Shown piece by piece: positions 32,771 to 40,666 of a DNA stretch of 64,000 bases (position 1 is the stretch's first letter; each line of letters starts with the position of its first letter). The notes beneath the pieces were generated by a model. It searched no databases. It was not told the origin of the DNA and saw nothing but the letters and a program-made list of their open reading frames with translations. Made by a program: the position numbers and the translations under genes. This DNA comes from CAVSQX01 sp963730225 (lineage in GTDB: Bacteria; Planctomycetota; Phycisphaerae; Tepidisphaerales; Tepidisphaeraceae): assembly GCA_963730225.1 (NCBI GenBank), contig CAVSQX010000004.1:1240001-1304000 (forward strand), written 5' to 3'.

Positions 32771-34074
32771 ATTTCGATGGGTGTCTCCGAGAAAATGCGA
32801 TCGTAAATCTCGACCATCCGCTGCACCTGGTTGTCCCAGGTCAGCTCGCGGGTTTGCCGCAGAGCGCCCTGGGATAATCGGCAAACTTCCGATGGATCGG
32901 CCGCCAATCGATCGATGGCGCGGGCAAATTCGCCGATGCTCGACTGTGAATTCTCGACGGGCACACGAATGCCGCAGTCGTCATTGACGGCCGAATTCAT
33001 GCCGCAGGTTTCGTGGCAAATGACCGGCAATCCCATGGCCATCGCTTCCAGCAGCGCTTGCGGCGTTCCTTCCAGCAGGCTGGTGAAGGCGAGCACATCG
33101 CACCGCGCCACTTCCGCCAGCGCCCGCTCGCGCGGCAGCCAACCGGTCCAGCGGACATTTTTGAGATTCAACGAATCCGTCAACGATTTCCAATGCGCGT
33201 TTTCCGGGCCCTCCCCTAGCACGGTCAATTCCACGGCGGATTTGGCGATCGCCATCGCATGGAGCAGAATCGGCAGGGCCTTTCGGCCGATGTGCTGAGC
33301 GCTCCAGACGATTCGCAGCGGCCGATGTCCGTCGTAATCGCGCACGGACGAATCCTCTCGACAGGCCGAGCCGCTCTCGCGCATCTGTTCGGCGCTGCGA
33401 TTCCAGCGGGCACGGGCCATCTCGACATCCTCGTCGCTGACCGCCCAGATATGCGTGGCCCGTTCCGCGGCCCGCCGACAACGGATCGACGTTTTATGCC
33501 ATTCGTTGGTCCAATTGCGAAGACGGTAGAATAACCGTTCCTGGCGGCTCAGCAGATCGAAATAACCGCGCGGGAAATTCGGCGCGCCGGCGATCGGCCC
33601 CCACACGAACGGAGCATCCAGCTTCCACAGATAGCCCGGCTCGCGGTAGCCGGTGATGTTCAACTGGTGAATCAGATCGAACGGTTTTTCCGCATGAAGC
33701 CGCTGGGCGATCGCCAGCGCCCGTCGCTGCCAGGCGGCGTAACCGCTGTAGTACAGCGTGCGGCGGCACAGCGTCGACTCACGCTGAAACAGAAACGATA
33801 GCAGCGGCGGATCGACAAATTCGATGCGCAGTCCCGGTCGATTTTGCTGATTGGCCAGTTCCGTGCGAAAGCAGTTGGCATCCGGTCCCGGCACACCCGG
33901 GGAACAGAGCAGCGTCACATCGTGAGACTTCGCCAGGCGGCTGGCGATATTCCATCCGATGCCCGGCTCGGAGCCGCGATCGGGGCTCACGGCATAGGCG
34001 CAAACCAGAACCCGCCGTCGTCGCGGCGTCGGTGGACGAATCGACGGCCGAATTCTCGCTGGAGTGGAAATCAT
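32767..34074 (-). CDS. Glycosyltransferase family 4 protein
   Basis: This 435-residue GT-B enzyme has an N-terminal acceptor domain with RGSEPGIGWNIASRLAK, typical of GT4. In the C-terminal domain are LRIVWSAQHIGRKALPILL and LTVLGEGPENAHWKSL. CDVLAFTSLLEGTPQALLEA contains the ExxxxxxxE nucleotide-sugar motif. It probably transfers a sugar during repeat-unit assembly; the sugar is unknown. It is coupled to the O-antigen ligase gene downstream and preceded by three GT2 genes on the same strand. Confidence 0.88.
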   Translation of the reverse strand: MISTPARIRPSIRPPTPRRRRVLVCAYAVSPDRGSEPGIGWNIASRLAKSHDVTLLCSPGVPGPDANCFRTELANQQNRPGLRIEFVDPPLLSFLFQRESTLCRRTLYYSGYAAWQRRALAIAQRLHAEKPFDLIHQLNITGYREPGYLWKLDAPFVWGPIAGAPNFPRGYFDLLSRQERLFYRLRNWTNEWHKTSIRCRRAAERATHIWAVSDEDVEMARARWNRSAEQMRESGSACREDSSVRDYDGHRPLRIVWSAQHIGRKALPILLHAMAIAKSAVELTVLGEGPENAHWKSLTDSLNLKNVRWTGWLPRERALAEVARCDVLAFTSLLEGTPQALLEAMAMGLPVICHETCGMNSAVNDDCGIRVPVENSQSSIGEFARAIDRLAADPSEVCRLSQGALRQTRELTWDNQVQRMVEIYDRIFSETPIEI

Positions 34075-34080
34075 CGCGGC

Positions 34081-35010
34081 TCAACCGGCCAGCCGTGGAA
34101 GAAGTCGCGAAAGAAAAAGGTGCGGCTCCAGCGCCATCGCGGTGGCCATCTGCGGGACACACCGCAGGTAATCGCGCGTGCACCAGTGCTGAAGTGCATT
34201 TTTGTAGAGCGTTCGGGCGACCGTGCGGCGATGGTCGTTCAGGCGCGTCGTCCACGGCTGCTGTTGGCGATCGACCAGAAATTCCTGGTAGCTTCGCTCG
34301 GGTAAACCGGCGCGGCGGCGGTTCTTGCTGTCTTCAACCCAATCCACCGTGAGCACCTGCCAGCGACCCGAGGTCATCGAGATCGATGAGGAATGCAGCC
34401 GATATTCCAGCAGATATTCCGGCTGAACCAGCATCGCCGACGTCTTTTCGGCCACTCGATTCCACAAATCCAAATCCTCCGCCGGCCAAAACTGCTTCCG
34501 ATATCCGCCAACGCTTTGGAAAACGCTTTTGCGAATGGCGGTGGCGGGATGATGGAAGCAGATCAGATTCGGCCCGGCGATGGTCTGCACGATCGCTTCG
34601 GGGCTGACGTACGGCGAGCGGCTTCGGCCCAGGTTTCGGCCCTGGGAATCGATGAAATAGACAAGCGAGCTGATGACGTCCAACTCGGGATGCTCGTTGA
34701 GAAACGCCCGTTGCCGCTCGAGACGGTTGAAGACCATCACGTCGTCGGGGTCCATGCGGACGAGCCAATCGCCTTTGGCTTGCGCCGCCATATCGTTCAG
34801 CGAATCGGCCGCGCCCCAGTTGTCGTGGGCGATGAGGCGGACGCGGTCGTCCTGTTTTTCGTATTGGCGAATGATCTGCTGCGTGTCGTCGGTCGATCCG
34901 TCGTCGGCGATCAGAAACTCAAAATCACCGAACGTCTGCTTGAGCGTACTGGAGATCGCTTCGTGCAGATAGGCGACGGAGTTGTAGGCGGACATTAGAA
35001 CAGAGAGCAT
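34081..35010 (-). CDS. Glycosyltransferase family 2 protein
   Basis: The protein has 309 residues and starts LSVLMSAYNSVAYLHEAI. IADDGSTDDT and LVRMDPDDVM provide the nucleotide- and metal-binding aspartates of the GT-A fold. FHHPATAIRKSVFQSVGGY and FWPAEDLDLWNRV are the acceptor-side motifs shared with the next two genes, with which it forms a paralogous trio. A C-terminal helical tail of about 90 residues is common to all three. Confidence 0.88.
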   Translation of the reverse strand: MLSVLMSAYNSVAYLHEAISSTLKQTFGDFEFLIADDGSTDDTQQIIRQYEKQDDRVRLIAHDNWGAADSLNDMAAQAKGDWLVRMDPDDVMVFNRLERQRAFLNEHPELDVISSLVYFIDSQGRNLGRSRSPYVSPEAIVQTIAGPNLICFHHPATAIRKSVFQSVGGYRKQFWPAEDLDLWNRVAEKTSAMLVQPEYLLEYRLHSSSISMTSGRWQVLTVDWVEDSKNRRRAGLPERSYQEFLVDRQQQPWTTRLNDHRRTVARTLYKNALQHWCTRDYLRCVPQMATAMALEPHLFLSRLLPRLAG

Positions 35011-35022
35011 GAGACGAACTCC

Positions 35023-35967
35023 TCAGCGGAAAATCAGCCGCGGCAAAATTCGCGGCAACACCAGGCCCGGCTCCAATATCGCCGCGGCGGCTAACGTGGG
35101 CAGCAACGCGGCATAATTTCCGGCGGCAAAGCGATGAATCGCGCCCTGATACAGCGTGCGGGCGGTTTCGCGGCGGCGGTTGTTCAAACGTTCCAGCCAT
35201 GGCGCCCGCCGCTGCTCAGCGAGGAACTCTTCCCAGGTCGGCTCAGGCTGATGAGCGTGCCGCTGGCGCAGACACTGCGACATCCACGCCAGCTTCTGGA
35301 TCACCATTCGCGATTTTTGCGTCGACGCCGCCCGGCTGTGGACACGGTACTTCAGCAGGTATTCATCGATCACCGCCACGCGATGTCCGGCGGTGGCGAC
35401 ACGGTTCCACAATTCGGTGTCCTCGGCGGGCCAGAATTCCTGGCGATATCCGCCGACGGCTTTGATCACCTCCGGCCGAAACGCGGCGGCGGGATGGTTG
35501 AAGGTGACGGATCGGCATTCCGCGACGGCCCGCTCGGCGGCGGTGGGATCGGTGTAGGGATTTTTCATTCCCCCGATGTCGCGGCCGTTCTGATCGATCA
35601 GGCGAACCAGACTGCTGACCACCGCCAATTGCGGATTGGTGCAGATGAACCGCCATTGCCGCTGGAGGCGATGAGGAAACATCACGTCGTCCCCGTGCAT
35701 GCAGAAGATCCAATCGGCTTTCAGCTCGTCAATCGCGGCGTTCATCGTGTTGGCGATACCGATGTTTTTGTGCTGATGAAGTTGGATGCGCGAATCCTGC
35801 CACTGCATTTGCCGGCAGATTTTTCCGGTGCCGTCGGTGCTGCCGTCGTCGAAAATGTGCAACACGAAATCGCGATGCGATTGAGAGAGCACGCTGCGCA
35901 CGGCCCATTCGACGTAGCGGGCGCAATTGAAGACCGGCATGACGATGGTCAAAATCTGCTGGCTCAC
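35023..35967 (-). CDS. Glycosyltransferase family 2 protein
   Basis: The protein has 314 residues. The N-terminus is LTIVMPVFNCARYVEWAV, with IFDDGSTDGT and IFCMHGDDVMFPHRL as donor-site motifs. FNHPAAAFRPEVIKAVGGY and FWPAEDTELWNRV match the neighbouring GT2 genes. It lies 12 bases upstream of the previous gene and is almost certainly in the same transcript. Donor and acceptor are unknown. Confidence 0.88.
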   Translation of the reverse strand: MSQQILTIVMPVFNCARYVEWAVRSVLSQSHRDFVLHIFDDGSTDGTGKICRQMQWQDSRIQLHQHKNIGIANTMNAAIDELKADWIFCMHGDDVMFPHRLQRQWRFICTNPQLAVVSSLVRLIDQNGRDIGGMKNPYTDPTAAERAVAECRSVTFNHPAAAFRPEVIKAVGGYRQEFWPAEDTELWNRVATAGHRVAVIDEYLLKYRVHSRAASTQKSRMVIQKLAWMSQCLRQRHAHQPEPTWEEFLAEQRRAPWLERLNNRRRETARTLYQGAIHRFAAGNYAALLPTLAAAAILEPGLVLPRILPRLIFR

Positions 35968-36042
35968 TGTCTATACTTCGGTTGCGTAGCGGCTGTCCCG
36001 AAGGGACGCATTGGCCGGATTACGAAAAATGGTTATCGGACC

Positions 36043-36995
36043 TCACGCCCGATGCAACTGCGGCAGGAGGCGTTTGAGCACATACCACGGTTCCAGCGCC
36101 ATCGCGGCCGCCAGCGTCGGTACAAATCGGGCATAACTTCGCCGGGAAAACTGGAACACCGCCGATTTGTACAGAGCCCGGCCGTAGTCGCGGCGGCGGG
36201 CGGCGAAACGACGGGGCCAGGATAATTCGCTGCGATGTTGCTGGAATTGCTCAAGCGTGGGCTCGGGGCGGTTCTGATGTCGAGCCAAAATGCAGGCGCG
36301 GACCCATTGGGTGCGGGTTTCGGCGAAGGCGAATTTGCTGACCATCACGCTGGTGCCGTGGATGCGGTACTTGGTGAGATATTCCTCCTGCACCAGCACG
36401 GCATGGCCGCCGTCGATGACGCGGTTCCATAAATCCATATCGTCGGCGGGCCAGAACTCGGGACGATAACCACCGAGCGAGAGGATTATCTTTTTATTGA
36501 AGATCGCGGCGGGATGATGGAAGCCGACGGGCAGATGCCGGGCGACGCACTCCGCGACGGCCTGGCGGGTGGTAAACGGCGAGGCGTATTTGCCGATGGT
36601 GCGGCCGCGCTCGTCGATGTACTGAACCAGCGAGCTGGCGACCGCCAGGTCGGGATTTTGCGCAGAAAAGCGAGCTGGCGTTCGAGCCGTTTGGGCGTCA
36701 TCAGATCGTCGGCGTCGAGGCGCGCGATCCAGTCGCCGCGAGCCCATCGCATGGCGTCGTTCAGCGAGCGGCCCATTCCCATGTTGGCGTGCGTGATGAT
36801 CGTGATGCGCTTGTCGCGCTGGGCATAGGATTGGGCCAGGGCCAGCGTCCCGTCGGTGCTGCCGTCGTTAATGAGGATCAACTCGAAATCACGGTGCGAT
36901 TGGGCCAGCACGCTTTCGACCGCTTGGCCGAGAAACCGGGCGGAGTTGAAGGCGGGCATCAACACGCTAACGAAATTGTTTTCGCCGCCGCTCAT
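36043..36995 (-). pseudogene. Glycosyltransferase family 2 protein, one frameshift
   Basis: The N-terminal frame reads VSVLMPAFNSARFLGQAV, LINDGSTDGT and RLDADDLMTPKRLERQLAFL. At about 36660-36668 the signal moves to another frame, AQNPDLAVASSLVQYID, followed by FHHPAAIFNKKIILSLGGY and FWPADDMDLWNRVID. Inserting one G (CTG GCG CAA instead of CTGCGCAA) restores a continuous 317-residue protein like its two neighbours. The ATG overlaps the flippase stop, so it is in the same operon. Confidence 0.85.
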
Positions 36996-38347
36996 GCCGC
37001 TTCGACCAACGCTTCAACTGGGCCGTCCGATTGCTGCGACCGCCTGAGAGGCCGAAGTCTTCGCAGCAGATAAATACTGACGGCCACTTGTGCGATCATC
37101 GGCACAATTCCGCCCCAGATTGCTCCGATAAATCCGACGGAAATGGCCAGCGGCAGGCAGACCGCGGCGTTGGCGACGGCTGAAGCGGATTGGGCGTAGA
37201 AGCTCAATTCACCGCGGCCCAGGCCGTTGAAGAATCCGGCGAACATCTGGCCGACGTAATAAAGCGCGTAGACGCCAACCATCAGGCGAAGCGGCGCTGT
37301 GTATATCAGGTACGGGGAAGCCGAGCCGTAGAACAGCCGCATCACCAGTTGCGGCAGCAGGAGAAGCAGCACGTAATACGGCAACAAAACCACCAAACCC
37401 TGGAGCGCGTACCGGACGGCGACGCCGGCGGCGCGTTGTCCCCCAGCCCGGCCCTGGCCCGGAGTACCAGGGGAGAGGGAAGATGGGGAGGTATCCATGC
37501 GCGCCGCTTTGGCCACAGCGGGAACGATCAGTCCGGCCATTCCCATGACAATCGGATTGCTCACGCCCAGAAGATTCGACAGCGCCTGATAGGCGGCGAC
37601 ATCGCCTGCGCCGTGGAAATAGCGCAGCAGCCATGGCGTGGCGTAGACGGTAATCAATCCAACGAGATTCGACAGTAGAACCCATCGGCCCAACGACCAA
37701 TGCTCGGCCAGTTGCTCCAAGCCGCGGCGGGGCCGCGTGTGGTCGAATCGAAACAACTTCAACTGTACTGCCTGCACGATCGCGGCGGCGGCACTGGTGG
37801 CGGCGATGACGCCGAAGGCGTGCTCGATGCTCAGCGATCCCTGAGCGATGAGAATCCAGATCGCCAGCACCTGGCCGAGATAGCTGAGGGAATCGCCGGC
37901 GACGGCGCGGTGGTGCTCGAGCCGCGCCATCATCGCGCGACGCAGGGTTTCCTGAAGCTGCCAGAAAATCAGAGCTGCCAATAGCCATGGAATCAGGTTC
38001 ACGCCGCCCAGGATTCCGCCGACGAGAGCAAGAATTGCCCCGAATGGAATCGCCAGGGCCAGCGTCATTCGCAGGGAATTCAGCACGCGGCGGCGGAAGT
38101 CGGCCGGTTCGCAGTTTGCGCCGCAGACGGTCAGCGGATAAATCACCAGCGAGGAATGCAGATTGTTGAGAAACAGAATGACGCTGAAGAGGACGGCGAA
38201 ATCGCCGAAGCGATCGCGGGTGAGATGGCGGATCAGGAGGATGTTGGTGAGGAAATTTCCAACGCTGAGCAGGGCCTGATCGCCCAGGGCCCAGACTCCG
38301 CGGCCCAGCAGCGGGCGCTGCGGACGGTTGTCAGCGGCGAGGGCCAT
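36992..38347 (-). CDS. Wzx-like polysaccharide flippase (MATE/MOP superfamily)
   Basis: The 451-residue protein has about 12 to 14 helices. It starts WALGDQALLSVGNFLTNILL, the usual beginning of oligosaccharide flippases, with HLTRDRFGDFAVLFSVILF and further paired helices. It should move lipid-linked repeat units across the inner membrane. Between helices near residues 280-305 lies a hydrophilic insert (SPSSLSPGTPGQGRAGGQ) encoded by a GC-rich palindromic repeat. It overlaps the downstream GT2 gene by 4 bases. Confidence 0.85.
   Translation of the reverse strand: MALAADNRPQRPLLGRGVWALGDQALLSVGNFLTNILLIRHLTRDRFGDFAVLFSVILFLNNLHSSLVIYPLTVCGANCEPADFRRRVLNSLRMTLALAIPFGAILALVGGILGGVNLIPWLLAALIFWQLQETLRRAMMARLEHHRAVAGDSLSYLGQVLAIWILIAQGSLSIEHAFGVIAATSAAAAIVQAVQLKLFRFDHTRPRRGLEQLAEHWSLGRWVLLSNLVGLITVYATPWLLRYFHGAGDVAAYQALSNLLGVSNPIVMGMAGLIVPAVAKAARMDTSPSSLSPGTPGQGRAGGQRAAGVAVRYALQGLVVLLPYYVLLLLLPQLVMRLFYGSASPYLIYTAPLRLMVGVYALYYVGQMFAGFFNGLGRGELSFYAQSASAVANAAVCLPLAISVGFIGAIWGGIVPMIAQVAVSIYLLRRLRPLRRSQQSDGPVEALVEAA
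37435..37500. repeat. Palindromic GC-rich repeat inserted in frame in the flippase gene
   Basis: The stretch includes CCCTGGCCCGGAGTACCAGGG, a small dyad, followed by AGAGGGAAGATGGGGAGG. It resembles the intergenic CTCTCCCxGGTACxCCGGG repeats of planctomycete genomes; a degenerate relative may lie near 1940-2000. Here it adds about 20 codons without breaking the frame. Confidence 0.5.
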
Positions 38348-38350
38348 CGG

Positions 38351-39121
38351 TTATCGCCCCGTCACCAGCCGGCGGGTCAGCAGAACCATGAACGCGGTGT
38401 TGGTGACGAGATAGCGCTTCCACAATCGGCCCGGTTCCTGGCAAAGACGGAAGAGCCATTCCAAGCCGCGCTTCTGCATCCACGGCGGGGCCATTTTTTT
38501 GGTGCCGGCGTGAAAATCGAAAGCGGCTCCGACGCACATCTGCACGGCTTTGATGCGATGACGATTCTGGTGGGCGAACATATCCTGCCGCGGGCAGCCC
38601 AGGCCGATGAAGACCAGGCCCGCGCCGCTTTGGTTGATCCGATCGATGACGGCGTCGTTTTCCGCGGGCAGCAGATCGCGGAACGGGGGCGATTCGGCGC
38701 CGACGATTTTGATGGCGGGATATTTGTCGAGCAGACGGGCCTGGAGATTGGCCAGCACCTGCGGCGTGCTGCCGTACAGATAAATTCCGATTCCCTCGGC
38801 GGCGGCGGAGGCACACATTCGCAGCATCATCTCGGGGCCGTAAACACGCTCGCGCAGGCCGGCGCCGTGGACGAGATTCAGCGCCCAGCGAACCGGCTGG
38901 CCGTCGGGGGCGACGACTTCAAAAGCGTTGAGGGCATAACGCAGAGGAGCATCGAGTGCGGCGGCGACGATGCCGTGGACGGGAAGGAACGTCGCCAGCG
39001 CGCTGTCGCCGCGCTTGGCGGTGGAGGTGAGAAGGCGAACCAGGTCATCGTAATTGGTGGCGCTGACCTCGGTGCCCAAAAGATCGAATTTGCGCGGCCA
39101 GCGCGGCTTGTGCTTCAGCAT
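38351..39121 (-). CDS. WecG/TagA/CpsF-family glycosyltransferase
   Basis: The protein has 256 residues. TFLPVHGIVAAALDAPLRYA and VVAPDGQPVRWAL form the N-terminal part. IYLYGSTPQVLANLQARLLD and VFIGLGCPRQDMFAHQNR are the signature motifs of the GT26 family. VGAAFDFHAGTKKMAPPWMQ and GLEWLFRL close the domain. Family members add ManNAc-type sugars to lipid-linked intermediates. Its position beside the initiating sugar transferase fits the second step of repeat-unit synthesis. Confidence 0.92.
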   Translation of the reverse strand: MLKHKPRWPRKFDLLGTEVSATNYDDLVRLLTSTAKRGDSALATFLPVHGIVAAALDAPLRYALNAFEVVAPDGQPVRWALNLVHGAGLRERVYGPEMMLRMCASAAAEGIGIYLYGSTPQVLANLQARLLDKYPAIKIVGAESPPFRDLLPAENDAVIDRINQSGAGLVFIGLGCPRQDMFAHQNRHRIKAVQMCVGAAFDFHAGTKKMAPPWMQKRGLEWLFRLCQEPGRLWKRYLVTNTAFMVLLTRRLVTGR

Positions 39122-39137
39122 CGAGTTCCTTCCTAAA

Positions 39138-39170
39138 ACGCCGCCCGGCCCCGCGGGCCGGCGCTAAACT
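39138..39170. repeat. Second copy of the GCCGGCGCTAAAC hairpin
   Basis: GCCCGGCCCCGCGGGCCGG followed by CGCTAAAC matches the hairpin at 16762-16793. Both lie between co-directional genes on the minus strand. Confidence 0.5.
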
Positions 39171-39218
39171 ATCCAAACGAGATCGGCGGAAAAACGGGGC
39201 CGCTTTTGCGTCGCGGCG

Positions 39219-40289
39219 TTACCGAGCGCCTTTGCGCATCAGCACGGCCGGAAGCGTTTGGGCGAGAATCTTCACGTCCTGTAACAGCGTGCGGCGACGG
39301 AGATAGTTCACATCCATGCGTACCCAATCATCGAAGGTCACTTCCGATCGGCCTTGCACCTGCCAGATGCAGGTGAGCCCAGGAGTGACCTGGAGCCGCG
39401 AGCGCTGCCACTGCTGACAGCCGTTCTGTTCGTCGATCGGCAGCGGACGCGGGCCGACCAGCGACATATCGCCTTTGATGACGTTCCAGAATTGCGGCAA
39501 CTCATCGAGGCTGGTTTTGCGGAGCCATTTGCCGATGAAGGTGACGCGCGGATCGTCGGAGAGCTTGAACGCCGGGCCGTCCTGTTCGCTGAAATCGCGC
39601 AGGGCATCTTTGCGGGCTTCGGCGTCGAAGCACATGCTGCGGAATTTGTAGATGTCGAACGGCTTGCCGCCCAGGCCGGCGCGGCGTTGCGTGAAAATCA
39701 CCGGTCCGCGCGATGTCAGGCGGATGGCGGCGGCGATCAGGAGCATCAGCGGTGAAAGAATCATCAGCCCGACCGATGCGCCGATCACATCCATCATCCG
39801 CTTCCACCGGGGCATGGGCTGAACCAGCAATTGCTCCAGGCCATGGGCAGGCTGCGGCGCGGCGTCGAGCGGCTGGGTAGCTTGGACGAACCAGGCCGAC
39901 GGATACGTGTAAATGCTGACCTGCGGAACCTGAAATGAATCTCGTGCGCCGGCGGCGACCAGATCGGCGAATTTCTGCGCACCTTGGGCCGAGGTATCGG
40001 GCAGGATGGCGCAGACGGTTTCGTTGTCGAACCAGCCGATTTCATCGGTGGCCCGCGCCCGGCTGAGCACGGTCTTGGCCACGCGCATCGCCGAGCGCGA
40101 CGGCCCGATGCTTTGCGGCAACCGGAAAAGAATCAGCGAGAATTCCTGGCCGTTGCGATCGGCCCGGCAGCGTTCGCGGTGAATGGCCAGATCGGTTTGC
40201 TCCTGCGTGTAGAGGCTGCGAAGCGTCGGCACCGATTTGAGCGGACGCAACCCCGACGGCATTGCGGCGGTGGACAACATCGTTGACAT
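39219..40289 (-). CDS. Initiating sugar-phosphate transferase with an extra N-terminal domain
   Basis: ATG 40289 has GGGAG five bases upstream. The C-terminal half (about residues 165-356) is a bacterial sugar transferase. It has one helix (VGLMILSPLMLLIAAAI), then FTQRRAGLGGKPFDIYKFRS, KTSLDELPQFWNVIKGDMSLVGPRP and PGLTCIWQVQGRS. It transfers a sugar phosphate to undecaprenyl phosphate. The N-terminal 150 residues (RADRNGQEFSLILFRLP, FDNETVCAILPDTSAQGA) resemble a degenerate GGDEF-type fold instead of the usual multi-helix membrane domain. Confidence 0.88.
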   Translation of the reverse strand: MSTMLSTAAMPSGLRPLKSVPTLRSLYTQEQTDLAIHRERCRADRNGQEFSLILFRLPQSIGPSRSAMRVAKTVLSRARATDEIGWFDNETVCAILPDTSAQGAQKFADLVAAGARDSFQVPQVSIYTYPSAWFVQATQPLDAAPQPAHGLEQLLVQPMPRWKRMMDVIGASVGLMILSPLMLLIAAAIRLTSRGPVIFTQRRAGLGGKPFDIYKFRSMCFDAEARKDALRDFSEQDGPAFKLSDDPRVTFIGKWLRKTSLDELPQFWNVIKGDMSLVGPRPLPIDEQNGCQQWQRSRLQVTPGLTCIWQVQGRSEVTFDDWVRMDVNYLRRRTLLQDVKILAQTLPAVLMRKGAR

Positions 40290-40666
40290 AAGATCTCCCA
40301 CCCGTCAAACGGCGGGGCCGGCGAAGCCCCATAAGCGATATCCAATATCTTTGCCGCTCTTGTCCAGCGGCGTTGTCTCAAATTCCCGGGCCGCAAGACG
40401 TCGGCGAGAACGTCTCGCGGCCACGGGAAGGTTGGTTCATGTCAGGGCCGCCGAGACGATCTCCCGGCGACGCGCAAGAGGCGGTCGGGAAAACCGGCGG
40501 GTTTAATAACTTTGTCCGAGTCCTCCGCGGCTCGGAAATCGGCGAGGCGAGTCGGTCAACGAACCATACAACACTTTCAGGGGCGAGGCGCAGAATTTTG
40601 AAGGTGGTTTATCGGACCGGATCGGGAGAAGAGAACGTGGCCCTTCGCGGCGACCGCTACGCAGAA
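40290..40666. other. Intergenic region between sugar transferase and tyrosine kinase genes
   Basis: No gene is supported here, although a shadow frame of the kinase gene runs into it. It probably contains the promoter and leader of the leftward sugar transferase gene and the 3' end of the kinase transcript. AACGGCGGGGCCGGCGAAGC near 40312 resembles the dispersed GGCCGGCG hairpin motif. Confidence 0.3.
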
